From assembly GCF_900631955.1 (NCBI RefSeq), contig NZ_UZWD01000030.1, positions 23,446 through 87,445 on the forward strand: 64,000 bases of DNA, written 5' to 3'. Positions 53,402 to 61,458 of this stretch are shown piece after piece (position 1 is the stretch's first letter; each line of letters opens with the position of its first letter). The notes beneath the pieces were generated by a model. The model ran no database searches. It was not told the DNA's origin and saw only the letters and a list, made by a program, of their open reading frames with translations. Both the position numbers and the translations under genes were made by a program. This DNA is from Devosia equisanguinis. Lineage in GTDB: Bacteria; Pseudomonadota; Alphaproteobacteria; Rhizobiales; Devosiaceae.

Positions 53402-54724
53402 TCAGTAGAGCTTTTCGACGGCTGGTTTCATGGTGTGGGGGGAGACGTCGCGGCGTTCGATTTCGTTGAGGAGGGCGGTGATCTTGTCGACATTGGCAAG
53501 ATGGCGCTGTTCCATGGAGAAGTTGAGCGTGACGTAGTCGCGGCCCGGGCAGAAGGTGCAGATGTTGACCTCTGTGTGCCAGGCACCGCAATAGATCGGC
53601 TCGATCATGCCGTGGGTCAGCGGCCCATAGGTGCGGTGCGGCGGCACCAGGGTCAGCACGATGTGCATGCCGCCATTGAAGCGCCAGAAGCGGCGATTGG
53701 GCAGGAAGGGCAGCACGCGATTGACGGCGCGCAGCGCCTTGAACATCGAATTGATGACCACCTGGAAGGAGGTAATGTCCTTCTGTTCGATGCCGGCAAC
53801 GGTGTCGTCGACGCAGCGGACATAAGCGACGAAATCGTCCATCACCTTGAACTTGGCTTCGAGCGCGCGGACGCGGAAGAAGTCGTCGTCGGTATTGTTG
53901 CGCTTGGTATCGAGCATGGTGTAGGCGGCGCCGATCACCTTCTTGCTCATGTATTTTTCAGCGCCCTCGCCATTGAGGGCATGGGTGACCAGCGCGAACA
54001 TCAGCGAGCGCTGGCGCACGCCGAGCTTGTTGGCCAGCTTGCGCAGCCGGTCACGCTCCAGCGCCAGCGTCTTGAAGCCCCAGGGCTGTTCCTTGGGCGC
54101 CATCACATTGGCGATGGCCAGGTAGATGAGCGCGGTCATGCCGCCGCGCAGGGCGCTCTTCATCCGGTCGCCCCAGGGGAGCTTGTTGGCCTTGTCGGAC
54201 TGGACGCCATGAGAGGCGAGCTGGGAGCGGGTCAATAGTGCCGAGTCGGAGCCCTCGAGCAAAGCGTGACTGGAGCGCACCTGGATGACCGAGGCCCTGC
54301 CCTGAGCATCGGGCCCGCCACGACGCACCGCGGCCATGACGCGGAACAGAGGCAAGTCCTTATGGGCGAAAATGTCGCTGGACTTGCTCAGCCACTTGTC
54401 GGGATAGCCGTCGAGTTCGTCGACATAGTCGACCGAGGTGATGGCATCGAGCAGATGTTTTGGAAAAGGCTGGCCGGGCTGCGCGCCGACAAAACCATGG
54501 GTGAGCTGCGGCGCCAGGGCGACCATTTCGGCCACCATATTGCCCAGCACATCCAGGTCATAGGTCTGGGTGGAGAAGGCGGTGAAGAACACCGTGTCGC
54601 GGCCCTCATAGAGGAACCACTGGAAATCGGTGAACAGGGCCTGGGGATTTTTGGCGACGGCCATGCGCGCCAAGGCCAGCGCATCGGCTTGTCCGGCGAA
54701 ACTCGACGACGAGAAACTCTTCAT
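53402..54724 (-). CDS. Condensation/wax-ester-synthase-like protein with altered active-site motif
   Basis: A 440-residue soluble protein. Its general layout and blocks such as IFAHKDLPLFRVMAAVRRGG, MTALIYLAIANVMAPKEQPW and INSMFKALRAVNRVLPFLPN recall WS/DGAT and other condensation-fold acyltransferases. Their HHxxxDG motif is here SHALLEG (S152-H153 to E157-G158): the second, catalytic His is kept while the first His and the Asp are changed to Ser and Glu. GGMHIVLTLVPPHRTYGPLT and a C-terminal NFSMEQRHLANVDKITALLN also fit the fold. Substrate unknown, assignment tentative. It is divergent from hemA. Confidence 0.6.
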   Translation of the reverse strand: MKSFSSSSFAGQADALALARMAVAKNPQALFTDFQWFLYEGRDTVFFTAFSTQTYDLDVLGNMVAEMVALAPQLTHGFVGAQPGQPFPKHLLDAITSVDYVDELDGYPDKWLSKSSDIFAHKDLPLFRVMAAVRRGGPDAQGRASVIQVRSSHALLEGSDSALLTRSQLASHGVQSDKANKLPWGDRMKSALRGGMTALIYLAIANVMAPKEQPWGFKTLALERDRLRKLANKLGVRQRSLMFALVTHALNGEGAEKYMSKKVIGAAYTMLDTKRNNTDDDFFRVRALEAKFKVMDDFVAYVRCVDDTVAGIEQKDITSFQVVINSMFKALRAVNRVLPFLPNRRFWRFNGGMHIVLTLVPPHRTYGPLTHGMIEPIYCGAWHTEVNICTFCPGRDYVTLNFSMEQRHLANVDKITALLNEIERRDVSPHTMKPAVEKLY

Positions 54725-54950
54725 CCCGGTACCCCCTCAGATACCCAAACACCGCGATGCGATCTAAGCGCAGTCCGCACCGACTATCAACAGCATATGC
54801 ACAGGCCGGTTAACCCTTGTTTGGGGGGAATGCCGGGCGGCGAAACCCGTTTGCGGCATTGGCAGATGGCTCCGGCTACATTAGAATAGCTCTCAAGTGA
54901 AAGCGCAGGAGTCTTGGCTATCAAGGCTTTCAGCCGCTTCGCGCGTCGAA

Positions 54951-54964
54951 TTGACCTATGTCAA
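54951..54964. promoter_or_regulatory. FNR/FixK-type box upstream of hemA
   Basis: TTGACCTATGTCAA is a perfect TTGAC-N4-GTCAA palindrome, the form recognised by FixK and close to the FNR consensus TTGAT-N4-ATCAA. It lies 81 bases before the hemA ATG and about 230 bases before the divergent gene's start. Oxygen-responsive control of hemA by FnrL/FixK is known in related alphaproteobacteria. The rest of this 320-base gap shows no gene. Confidence 0.7.
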
Positions 54965-55044
54965 TGCAGGCGCGTCCGTTCTAAGTACAGTGCATCCAGG
55001 CTGGAATGCCCCTCACCCCAGCCACGGTGTTGAAGGAAGTCTCC

Positions 55045-56325
55045 ATGGATTATCGCGGCATATTCGAAGATGCAGTGGACACGCTGCGGACGGAGAAGCG
55101 CTATCGCGTATTTGCCGACCTGGAGCGCGTTGCCGGCCGCTTTCCCAAGGCCATCTATCGCGACGATGCCGACAATGCCCGCGAAATCACCATCTGGTGC
55201 TCCAATGACTATCTGGGCATGGGTCAGCACGAAAAGGTCGTGAAGGCGATGCAGGACACGGCCGGCGCAATGGGCGTCGGCGCCGGCGGCACCCGCAATA
55301 TTTCGGGCACCAACCGCCCGCTGGTCGAGCTCGAGCGCTCGCTCGCCGATCTGCACCGCAAGGAAGGCGCGCTGGTCTTTACCTCGGGCTTTGTGTCCAA
55401 CGAGGCCGGCATCTCCACCATTGCGCGGCTGCTGCCCAATTGCATCATCCTTTCCGATCAGCTCAACCACGCCTCGATGATCCAGGGCGTGCGCCAGTCT
55501 GGCATGGAAAAGAAGATCTTCCGGCACAATGACGTGGCGCATCTGCGCGAGTTGTTGAGCCAGGTGGACCGCAAGCGGCCCAAGCTGATCTGCTTCGAGT
55601 CGGTCTATTCGATGGATGGCGACATCGCCCCGATCAAGGAAATCTGCGACCTGGCCGAAGAATTCGGGGCGCTGACCTATATCGACGAGGTCCATGCCGT
55701 GGGCATGTATGGTCCGCGCGGCGGCGGCATTGCCGATCGCGACGGGCTGATGGAGCGGATCGATATCATCGAAGGCACGCTGGCCAAGGGCTTTGGCGTG
55801 ATGGGCGGATATATCGCCGCCAACAAGGCCATCATCGATGCGGTGCGCTCCTATGCGCCAGAGTTCATCTTCACCACCGCCCTGCCCCCGGCGCTCTGTG
55901 CGGCGGCGCGCGCCTCGATCGAGCACCTCAAGGGCAATGGTCATGAGCGCATGATGCACCAGCGCCAGGCGCGGCTGACCAAGGCGATCCTCGCCGATGC
56001 GGGCCTGCCTGTCATGGAGACATCGACCCATATCGTGCCGCTGATTGTCGGCGACGCGCGGGCGGTGAAGGCTGCCAGCGACATGCTGCTGGAAAAGCAC
56101 AATATCTATATCCAGCCGATCAACTATCCCACCGTGCCCAAGGGGACGGAACGGCTGCGCATTACCCCGACGCCACTGCATACCGACGAGATGATCTTCG
56201 AGCTTCGCCACGCTCTGGTCAGCGTGTGGACGGCGTTGGAACTGCCGCGCGAAAAGGCCGATGCCGCCATTACCGCGAGCAAGCTGACCTCGGGCGACCT
56301 GACGCTGCCAAGCCTGGGCGGCTAA
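55045..56325 (+). CDS. hemA: 5-aminolevulinate synthase
   Basis: A 426-residue PLP enzyme that condenses glycine with succinyl-CoA, the first step of heme synthesis by the C4 (Shemin) pathway used by alphaproteobacteria. Signature parts are [74 protein letters not shown] and the PLP lysine in [14 protein letters not shown]. The start at 55045 ([20 protein letters not shown]) has GGAAG upstream. An FNR/FixK box lies at 54951-54964. Confidence 0.97.
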   Translation: MDYRGIFEDAVDTLRTEKRYRVFADLERVAGRFPKAIYRDDADNAREITIWCSNDYLGMGQHEKVVKAMQDTAGAMGVGAGGTRNISGTNRPLVELERSLADLHRKEGALVFTSGFVSNEAGISTIARLLPNCIILSDQLNHASMIQGVRQSGMEKKIFRHNDVAHLRELLSQVDRKRPKLICFESVYSMDGDIAPIKEICDLAEEFGALTYIDEVHAVGMYGPRGGGIADRDGLMERIDIIEGTLAKGFGVMGGYIAANKAIIDAVRSYAPEFIFTTALPPALCAAARASIEHLKGNGHERMMHQRQARLTKAILADAGLPVMETSTHIVPLIVGDARAVKAASDMLLEKHNIYIQPINYPTVPKGTERLRITPTPLHTDEMIFELRHALVSVWTALELPREKADAAITASKLTSGDLTLPSLGG

Positions 56326-56329
56326 AAAT

Positions 56330-57781
56330 TCAGGCCGGGCCGAGCCATCTGGCGAGGGCCTCGGCCAGTCCCGCATCATCGCCCTGCCCGACCCAGGCGA
56401 CATGACCATCGGGCCGAATGAACACGGACTTCGGCGCGGGCACGGCGCCAATGACCGGCAGCAGCCAGTCGCCCTCCGTCTGCACGGTCAGCGTGGTGAG
56501 TCGCGTGGCCCAGGGACCCGGATCGAGCGGCGTCTTCCCCGAAAAATCGAGCAATAGTGGCTTTGCATCGCGCAGCAGTGCGGCGATGCGCGTGGGACCT
56601 TTGGCGGTGAGAAGATCGCGATCGGGCATGCGACGGCCGAGCAGCGGATGACCCTCGCCGAGATCGTAGCGGGTGGCGAGGCCAGACATGTCGCCGGCAA
56701 TGTGGCGGGCCGGCTCGTCGAGGCGGAGCAGATCGCCGAGAACACCCGCGACGGCCTTGGACCGCTCGTCGGTGCGGGCCAAGGCGACGCTTGCCATGGT
56801 GTAGCGCAGAAGCTTTGCCGCCGCCGGATGGCGTTCAGCGTGATAGGTGTCGAGCAGGGTTTCGGGTGCACGATTATTGGCGACCAGCGCCAGCTTCCAG
56901 CCGAGATTGACCGCATCCTCGATGCCGATGCCCATGCCGAAGCCGCCGGCAGGATAGTGGATATGGGCGGCATCCCCCGCCAGCAGCACCCGGCCCCGGC
57001 GATAGGTTTCTGCCTGGCGGGTCATGTCAGTGAAGCGGGTGATGTAACTGGGATTATCGACGCCATAGTCGGTGCCGTAATGGTCGCTGAGTGCGGCACG
57101 CAGCGTGTCGATGGTGACGGGACCGGTGCCGATGCCGACTTCGGTGACCATGATGGCGAACTTGCCGGTCTCGGTTTTGCTGATGGCGTGGGTGCCGATG
57201 GCGTCGGTGAAAAGGCCGAGCTTTGGTTCACCCGTCAGGTCGGCTTCGGCCAGCAGGTGGCTGATGGTCGGATCGGAGCCGGGGAAACCGATGCCGGCCT
57301 GTTTGCGGACGAGGCTGCGGCCGCCATCGCAGCCGACGAGATAGGCGGCGCGCAGACTGGTGCCATCGCTGAGCGTGACGGTGACCCCGGTGTCGTCCTG
57401 AGCCAGGCCGGTGATTTCGACGCCGCGCAGCATGGTCACAGCCAGCGCGTCTGCCCAGTCGCCGAGGAGGCGTTCAGTGTGCTTTTGCGGCAGAGACAGA
57501 CCATAGGGATGGCGGGTGGGACAGGCGCTGATATCGAGACGGACACCAGCAAAGCCGATGACCTGCATGGGTGTACCGGCGGCCAGAAAGCGTTCGGCCA
57601 GGCCACGCTGATCGAGGATTTCGATGCTGCGGGCATGCAGGCCGAGGGCGCCGGGTTGGATGCGCTCGCGGGAAGCGCGCTTTTCGATGACCAGCGGGGA
57701 GAGACCGGCAAGGCGCAGTTCGGCGGCGAGCACCAGCCCGGTGGGGCCGGCGCCGGCGATAATGACTGGATGGTCGATCAT
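56330..57781 (-). CDS. FAD-dependent aromatic-ring monooxygenase (PheA/TfdB/PgaE group)
   Basis: A 483-residue class A flavoprotein hydroxylase. The start at 57779-57781 (MIDHPVIIAGAGPTGLVLAA) is supported by GGAGG 9 bases upstream. FAD sites are GAGPTGL at the N-terminus, VGCDGGRSLVRKQAG (DG motif) and RVLLAGDAAHIHYPAGGFGM (GD motif). The C-terminal thioredoxin-like domain ends with PVIGAVPAPKSVFIRPDGHV. Substrates of this group are phenols or polyketide aromatics; none is indicated here. It lies 95 bases downstream of the TetR gene on the same strand and could share its regulation. It is convergent with hemA, four bases between the stops. Confidence 0.92.
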   Translation of the reverse strand: MIDHPVIIAGAGPTGLVLAAELRLAGLSPLVIEKRASRERIQPGALGLHARSIEILDQRGLAERFLAAGTPMQVIGFAGVRLDISACPTRHPYGLSLPQKHTERLLGDWADALAVTMLRGVEITGLAQDDTGVTVTLSDGTSLRAAYLVGCDGGRSLVRKQAGIGFPGSDPTISHLLAEADLTGEPKLGLFTDAIGTHAISKTETGKFAIMVTEVGIGTGPVTIDTLRAALSDHYGTDYGVDNPSYITRFTDMTRQAETYRRGRVLLAGDAAHIHYPAGGFGMGIGIEDAVNLGWKLALVANNRAPETLLDTYHAERHPAAAKLLRYTMASVALARTDERSKAVAGVLGDLLRLDEPARHIAGDMSGLATRYDLGEGHPLLGRRMPDRDLLTAKGPTRIAALLRDAKPLLLDFSGKTPLDPGPWATRLTTLTVQTEGDWLLPVIGAVPAPKSVFIRPDGHVAWVGQGDDAGLAEALARWLGPA

Positions 57782-57876
57782 GAAGAGCCTCCGTATGCGA
57801 TGGGGCCCTTGTTGTAGAAGAAGGGATGGGGCTTGAAGCAAGGCCCTTGTGCGCTACATGTGAGTATGGGTGGAGA

Positions 57877-58470
57877 TCAATCCGCCGCGGCGACCGCCTC
57901 GATGGCGTCGAACATGCCGTTGATATAGTCCTCGGCGCGGCCGGCATGGTCGGCGCGGGTCCAGGCATCGAGCGAGAGGCGCGCGCCGCCGATGGCCAGC
58001 ATGGCCAGGGCGCGCAGGCGGGTCTCGGTTTCGCCCGGCCAGAGGTCGCGCAACGCGTCGAACAATTCCCATTCCTCGATGATGTAATTGGCGCGCTTGC
58101 GGGCCTGCATGGTTTCGCTGGCGCGCATCAGACGGTCGAGATGCACCAGTTCATCACGCGGATGGGCCGAAACCAGACTTAGAGTGGCGGCGCGAACGGC
58201 ATCGAGCGGACGGAGGCCGGTCGCCTTATCTGCGATGGCTGCAGCCAGTTGCCGGCCCAGGCCGCTTTGCAGCGACACCAAAATATCGTCCTTGGACTTG
58301 AAATAGTGAAAGAAGGTGCGGCGCGAGATGCCGGCTTCGGCGGCGATATCGTCTATGGTCGTGGCCTCATAACTGCTGCTGCCGAACAGTTTCAGCCCGG
58401 CCCGGGTAATCCGATCCATCGTGTCCTGCCGCTTGCGCTGGCGCAGCCCGGCAGTTTCCGCGGTATCCAT
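57877..58470 (-). CDS. TetR/AcrR family transcriptional regulator
   Basis: A 197-residue repressor. The N-terminal HTH is clear: RKRQDTMDRITRAGLKLFGS, then TTIDDIAAEAGISRRTFFHY and FKSKDDILVSL. The ligand-binding part is unrelated to well-known subfamilies. The start at 58468-58470 (MDTAETAGLRQRKRQDTMDR) fits normal length. Two identical palindromes, TGCACTGAGTGCA, lie between this gene and the divergent SDR gene; the repressor very likely binds them and controls both. The reading frame continues far upstream of the start but that extension is not protein-like. Confidence 0.93.
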   Translation of the reverse strand: MDTAETAGLRQRKRQDTMDRITRAGLKLFGSSSYEATTIDDIAAEAGISRRTFFHYFKSKDDILVSLQSGLGRQLAAAIADKATGLRPLDAVRAATLSLVSAHPRDELVHLDRLMRASETMQARKRANYIIEEWELFDALRDLWPGETETRLRALAMLAIGGARLSLDAWTRADHAGRAEDYINGMFDAIEAVAAAD

Positions 58471-58490
58471 GACTTTGCCCCTTGATAATT

Positions 58491-58527
58491 TTGCACTGAG
58501 TGCAATATAAAAATGCACTGAGTGCAA
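58491..58527. promoter_or_regulatory. Two identical TetR-type operators
   Basis: TTGCACTGAGTGCAA at 58491-58505 and ATGCACTGAGTGCAA at 58513-58527 are perfect palindromes around G/T centres, 22 bases apart (two helix turns). They lie between the TetR and SDR genes, 21 bases upstream of the TetR start and about 22 upstream of the SDR start, so they cover both promoters. An AT-rich stretch (AATATAAAAA) between them could hold a -10 element. Confidence 0.85.
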
Positions 58528-58548
58528 ATTCGACGCAGGATCACTTCT

Positions 58549-59463
58549 ATGACAAAATGGACGGCTTCGGAAATCCCCCCGCAAAACGGCCGTCTGGCCA
58601 TTGTCACGGGCACAGGCGGGCTTGGCTATGAGACCAGCCTGGCCCTGGCGCGGGCCGGCGCTGAGGTGATCGTGGCCGGGCGCAATCCCGGCAAGGGTGC
58701 CGAGGCGGTTTCGGCTGTGAACAGTGCCGTGCCCGGCGCAAGGGTGCGGTTCGAGCAGGTCGACCTGGCCAGCCTGCAGTCGGTGGCCGCGTTCGCCGAA
58801 CGGATCGGCCAGCGGCACGACCACATCGATCTCCTGATCAACAATGCCGGGGTCATGGTGCCGCCCAAGCGGCAGGAAACCGCCGATGGCTTCGAGCTGC
58901 AATTCGGCACCAATTATCTCGGTCATTTCGCGCTGACGGCGCATTTGCTGCCGCTGTTGCGAAACAGTTCGGGCGCGCGGGTAATCTCGCTGTCGAGCAT
59001 CGCGGCGCGCCAGGGACAAATCGATCTGGACGACCTGCAATGCAACGACTACGTGCCCATGAAAGCCTATAGCCAATCCAAGCTTGCCTGCCTGATGTTT
59101 GCCTTCGAGCTGCAACGGCGCATCGAAGCCGGCAGCTGGGGCATTGCCAGCATGGCCGCCCATCCTGGCGTGGCGCGGACGGATCTGGTGCATAATGGCG
59201 CGGGTCGATCGAGCCTGCTCGGTTGGGGCCGAACCTGGCTCGGCTTCCTGTTCCAGCCGGCCTGGCAAGGTGCCCTGCCGACACTCTACGCCGCCACTGC
59301 GCCAGAGGCGCAGCCCGGCGGCTATTACGGCCCGAACCAGCTGAGCGAAGTGCGCGGCTATCCGGCCCCCTCGCGCGTCCCGCCGCAAGCCCTCGACACC
59401 AAAATGGCAGCGGCGCTTTGGGCAGCGTCGGAGGACCTGGCGGGGGTACGTTTTCCGGGCTGA
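58549..59463 (+). CDS. Short-chain dehydrogenase/reductase (retinol dehydrogenase-like)
   Basis: A 304-residue NAD(P)-dependent enzyme. Cofactor and catalytic motifs are LAIVTGTGGLGYETSLALAR (TGxxGxG variant), LINNAGVMVPP, ISLSSIAARQG (Ser) and AYSQSKLACLMFAFEL (Tyr-x-x-x-Lys). The extra C-terminal part (GGYYGPNQLSEVRGYPAPSR) is typical of the retinol dehydrogenase/WW-oxidoreductase-like group. Start 58549 has AGGA upstream. It is divergent from the TetR gene and, with the two operators, probably its regulated target, perhaps in dealing with a lipophilic alcohol or ketone. Confidence 0.9.
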   Translation: MTKWTASEIPPQNGRLAIVTGTGGLGYETSLALARAGAEVIVAGRNPGKGAEAVSAVNSAVPGARVRFEQVDLASLQSVAAFAERIGQRHDHIDLLINNAGVMVPPKRQETADGFELQFGTNYLGHFALTAHLLPLLRNSSGARVISLSSIAARQGQIDLDDLQCNDYVPMKAYSQSKLACLMFAFELQRRIEAGSWGIASMAAHPGVARTDLVHNGAGRSSLLGWGRTWLGFLFQPAWQGALPTLYAATAPEAQPGGYYGPNQLSEVRGYPAPSRVPPQALDTKMAAALWAASEDLAGVRFPG

Positions 59464-59966
59464 TCGGGGCAGTGCTGGGGGCGTGCATCGCCGAACAGGT
59501 CGGGAGACGTCCTGGATTGGGCGCTGCGCGCTATGGCTGATGTGGCCCCATCTGCTATGAGGGGAGAGCCATCGCATGGCCATCACGCCCGCGGGAGGCA
59601 GTGGCCGGGTTCTGGCGCGACAGATGCAACGCGCATCAAGCCGCCTCGGGCTTGACGCGAGGGCCTTATAGCGAGCCACATGGACGCACTGGTGCGCGCG
59701 GAGATTGGCCCGCGGGTCGAGCCCGAGGGCGGTGCGGTGGATGGGTTGCAGGGCTGCCATTAAAAGCGCCAAGTCGCCGTCAGTGGATTGCTAAACGCCC
59801 CCACCCCGGCCCTCCCCTCAAAGGGGGGAGGAGGCGAGAGAGCCTGAGGTGAGGTAAAATCGCGCCACTGGCGCGATTTCTTGACGCTACCTCGCCATTC
59901 GAGCGTAGCTCTCATGGCCTTCTCCGCTTTCGCGGCGCCACTGGCGCCGCTCGCCCTGCGGGCACG
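59464..59966. repeat. 503-base repeat-rich intergenic region
   Basis: No gene is seen here. It contains a CTCGGGCTTGACCCGAGG-type composite (CCTCGGGCTTGACGCGAGGG at 59644-59663 and GCGGGTCGAGCCCGAGGGC at 59712-59730) and a CCCTCCCC/GGGGAGGG-type copy at 59797-59836. The part 59880-59966 contains GCGCCACTGGCGCC-type stems (GGCGCCACTGGCGCC at 59934-59948) next to the regulator's stop. It marks the boundary between the convergent SDR and the FixJ-like gene. Confidence 0.7.
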
Positions 59967-60602
59967 CTACGAAGTCAACACGATGCGCATGAGGTCGGCG
60001 GTGTTGCGGGCGCCGAGTTTTTCCATGACTCGGGCGCGGTGGACCTCGATGGTGCGCGGCGAAATGCCTAGTTCCCGCCCCGCCTCCTTGTTGGACTGGC
60101 CATTGGTGATCAATTGCAGCACTTCGCGCTCGCGCGGGGTGAGCTGGGCGAAACCGCGCACCTCCACCGGGCGATAGCCACCCTGCATGGCACCCAGATG
60201 CACATCGCGACGCAAGGCGTCGCGCACAACCCCAAGCAGATGCTCACTGTCGATGGGCTTGCTGATGACATCGCTGGCGCCCAGCTTCATGGCGGTGACG
60301 GCCGCGTCGAGATTGGGGCTGTTGGAGAGCATCACCACTGGCGCCCCGGTGCGCAGGGATTTGATGCGGCGCAGCAGAGACAGGCCGCTCTCATCTCCGA
60401 CGGCGAGATTGATCACCGCCACATCCGGTCGCCGCCGCTCCAGCGACGCCACGAAATGGGCCGCCTCAAGCGAAAACGTGGTTTGAAATCCTTCAAGACG
60501 GAACAAAACACTCAAAGCCTCGCAAGTGCCCGGATCAGCATCGACCAGATGAACCAGCCGATCGCGATTCAGGAACGCGTGATAGTAACTGCTTTCGCCC
60601 AT
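59967..60602 (-). CDS. FixJ/NarL-type response regulator lacking the phosphoacceptor Asp
   Basis: A 211-residue regulator with an N-terminal receiver and a C-terminal LuxR-type HTH (FAQLTPREREVLQLITNGQS, then SNKEAGRELGISPRTIEVHR). In the receiver, the phosphorylated Asp is replaced: RPDVAVINLAVGDESGL has Asn65. The N-terminal acidic pair is reduced to VHLVDADPGT, the Thr is a Ser (VVMLSNSP), and the Lys is kept (VISKPID). It may act without phosphorylation. A complete hybrid histidine kinase lies 860 bases away, divergent, with mscL between. Upstream (60760-60849) is an AT-rich stretch with repeats. Confidence 0.9.
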   Translation of the reverse strand: MGESSYYHAFLNRDRLVHLVDADPGTCEALSVLFRLEGFQTTFSLEAAHFVASLERRRPDVAVINLAVGDESGLSLLRRIKSLRTGAPVVMLSNSPNLDAAVTAMKLGASDVISKPIDSEHLLGVVRDALRRDVHLGAMQGGYRPVEVRGFAQLTPREREVLQLITNGQSNKEAGRELGISPRTIEVHRARVMEKLGARNTADLMRIVLTS

Positions 60603-60849
60603 ATGCCATTACCTCTCTCGGTGCAGAATGTTTATGGAAACGACCAGTATTGCGCGTGGCCGACGTACCTCAACTTTATTACTTGTTTCGCGACAAACCC
60701 GCCGTGCATCTCGCAACTGTATTTTGCTCTAGGTGAAAGCAGTCTTCCACGCAGTGGGATTGCGTACGTAGAAGTACATACCGCCAAGATATATAGGCAT
60801 CATGACCTATATTTGGCGCATGTCAATGATATTATTCCTAATATATAGG
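60603..60849. promoter_or_regulatory. AT-rich regulatory stretch upstream of the FixJ-like gene
   Basis: It is AT-rich compared with the surroundings. It contains GTAC-GTAGAA-GTAC at 60764-60777, the palindrome ATATAGG-N8-CCTATAT at 60791-60812 and CCTAATATATAGG at 60837-60849. Binding by the regulator itself is a guess. Confidence 0.5.
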
Positions 60850-60879
60850 AAAAAAGAACCGGCCACTACGGCCGGCTCT
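60850..60879 (-). terminator. Rho-independent terminator of mscL
   Basis: Read on the minus strand, AGCCGGCC-GTAGT-GGCCGGTT forms an eight-base-pair stem with one G-U-free perfect arm and is followed by TTTTTTCC. It lies 11 bases after the mscL stop and is the clearest intrinsic terminator of the window. Confidence 0.9.
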
Positions 60880-60889
60880 GATTGCGGAA

Positions 60890-61285
60890 TTAGCTGCGCG
60901 GGGGATTGGCGCGAAGCGCGTCGCGAATCTCGGTGAGCAGGATTTCTTCCTTGGTCGGGGCGGGCGTGGTTTCTACCGGCTCCTTGGCGGCATCGCGCTT
61001 CAGCGAATTGATGCCCTTGACCACCATGAACAGCACGAAAGCAATGATGGTGAACTTCACCACGGCATTGATGAACAGGCCGATATTGACCTTGGCCTCG
61101 CCCACGGTGAGCACGATGCCCGAGAAGTCGATGCCGCCGATGATGATCCCGAGGAGCGGCATGAAGATATCGTCGACGATGGAGGAGACGATAGACCCAA
61201 AGGCCGCCCCGATGATCACGCCGATGGCGAGGTCGATCATATTGCCTTTGACGGCGAAGTCCCGGAATTCCTTAAACAAGCTCAT
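60890..61285 (-). CDS. mscL: Large-conductance mechanosensitive channel
   Basis: A 131-residue inner-membrane channel that opens under osmotic downshock. It starts [20 protein letters not shown], then [20 protein letters not shown] (first helix) and [15 protein letters not shown], with the second helix [20 protein letters not shown]. The C-terminal bundle is [21 protein letters not shown] precedes the chosen ATG at 61283-61285. A terminator follows (60850-60879). Confidence 0.97.
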   Translation of the reverse strand: MSLFKEFRDFAVKGNMIDLAIGVIIGAAFGSIVSSIVDDIFMPLLGIIIGGIDFSGIVLTVGEAKVNIGLFINAVVKFTIIAFVLFMVVKGINSLKRDAAKEPVETTPAPTKEEILLTEIRDALRANPPRS

Positions 61286-61458
61286 AGCAGCCCTCTGAGT
61301 AATCTTTTCCGCACCAAGCAATGCGGACCGCGGCGGCGGAGGTTAACAATTCCTGACCTCTCGCCCAAATGCAATGGGAGATGTGTCGGCCTTGCACTGG
61401 GATGATGCCGGGACGATAAGGGCATTACCCTATTTCTCCGGCGCGGATATCAGCCCAC

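Noticed and set aside
58471..59772. Upstream extension of the TetR reading frame
   Set aside because: The extension has no protein-like character, crosses the two operators and lies antisense to the SDR gene. The normal TetR N-terminus is at 58470.
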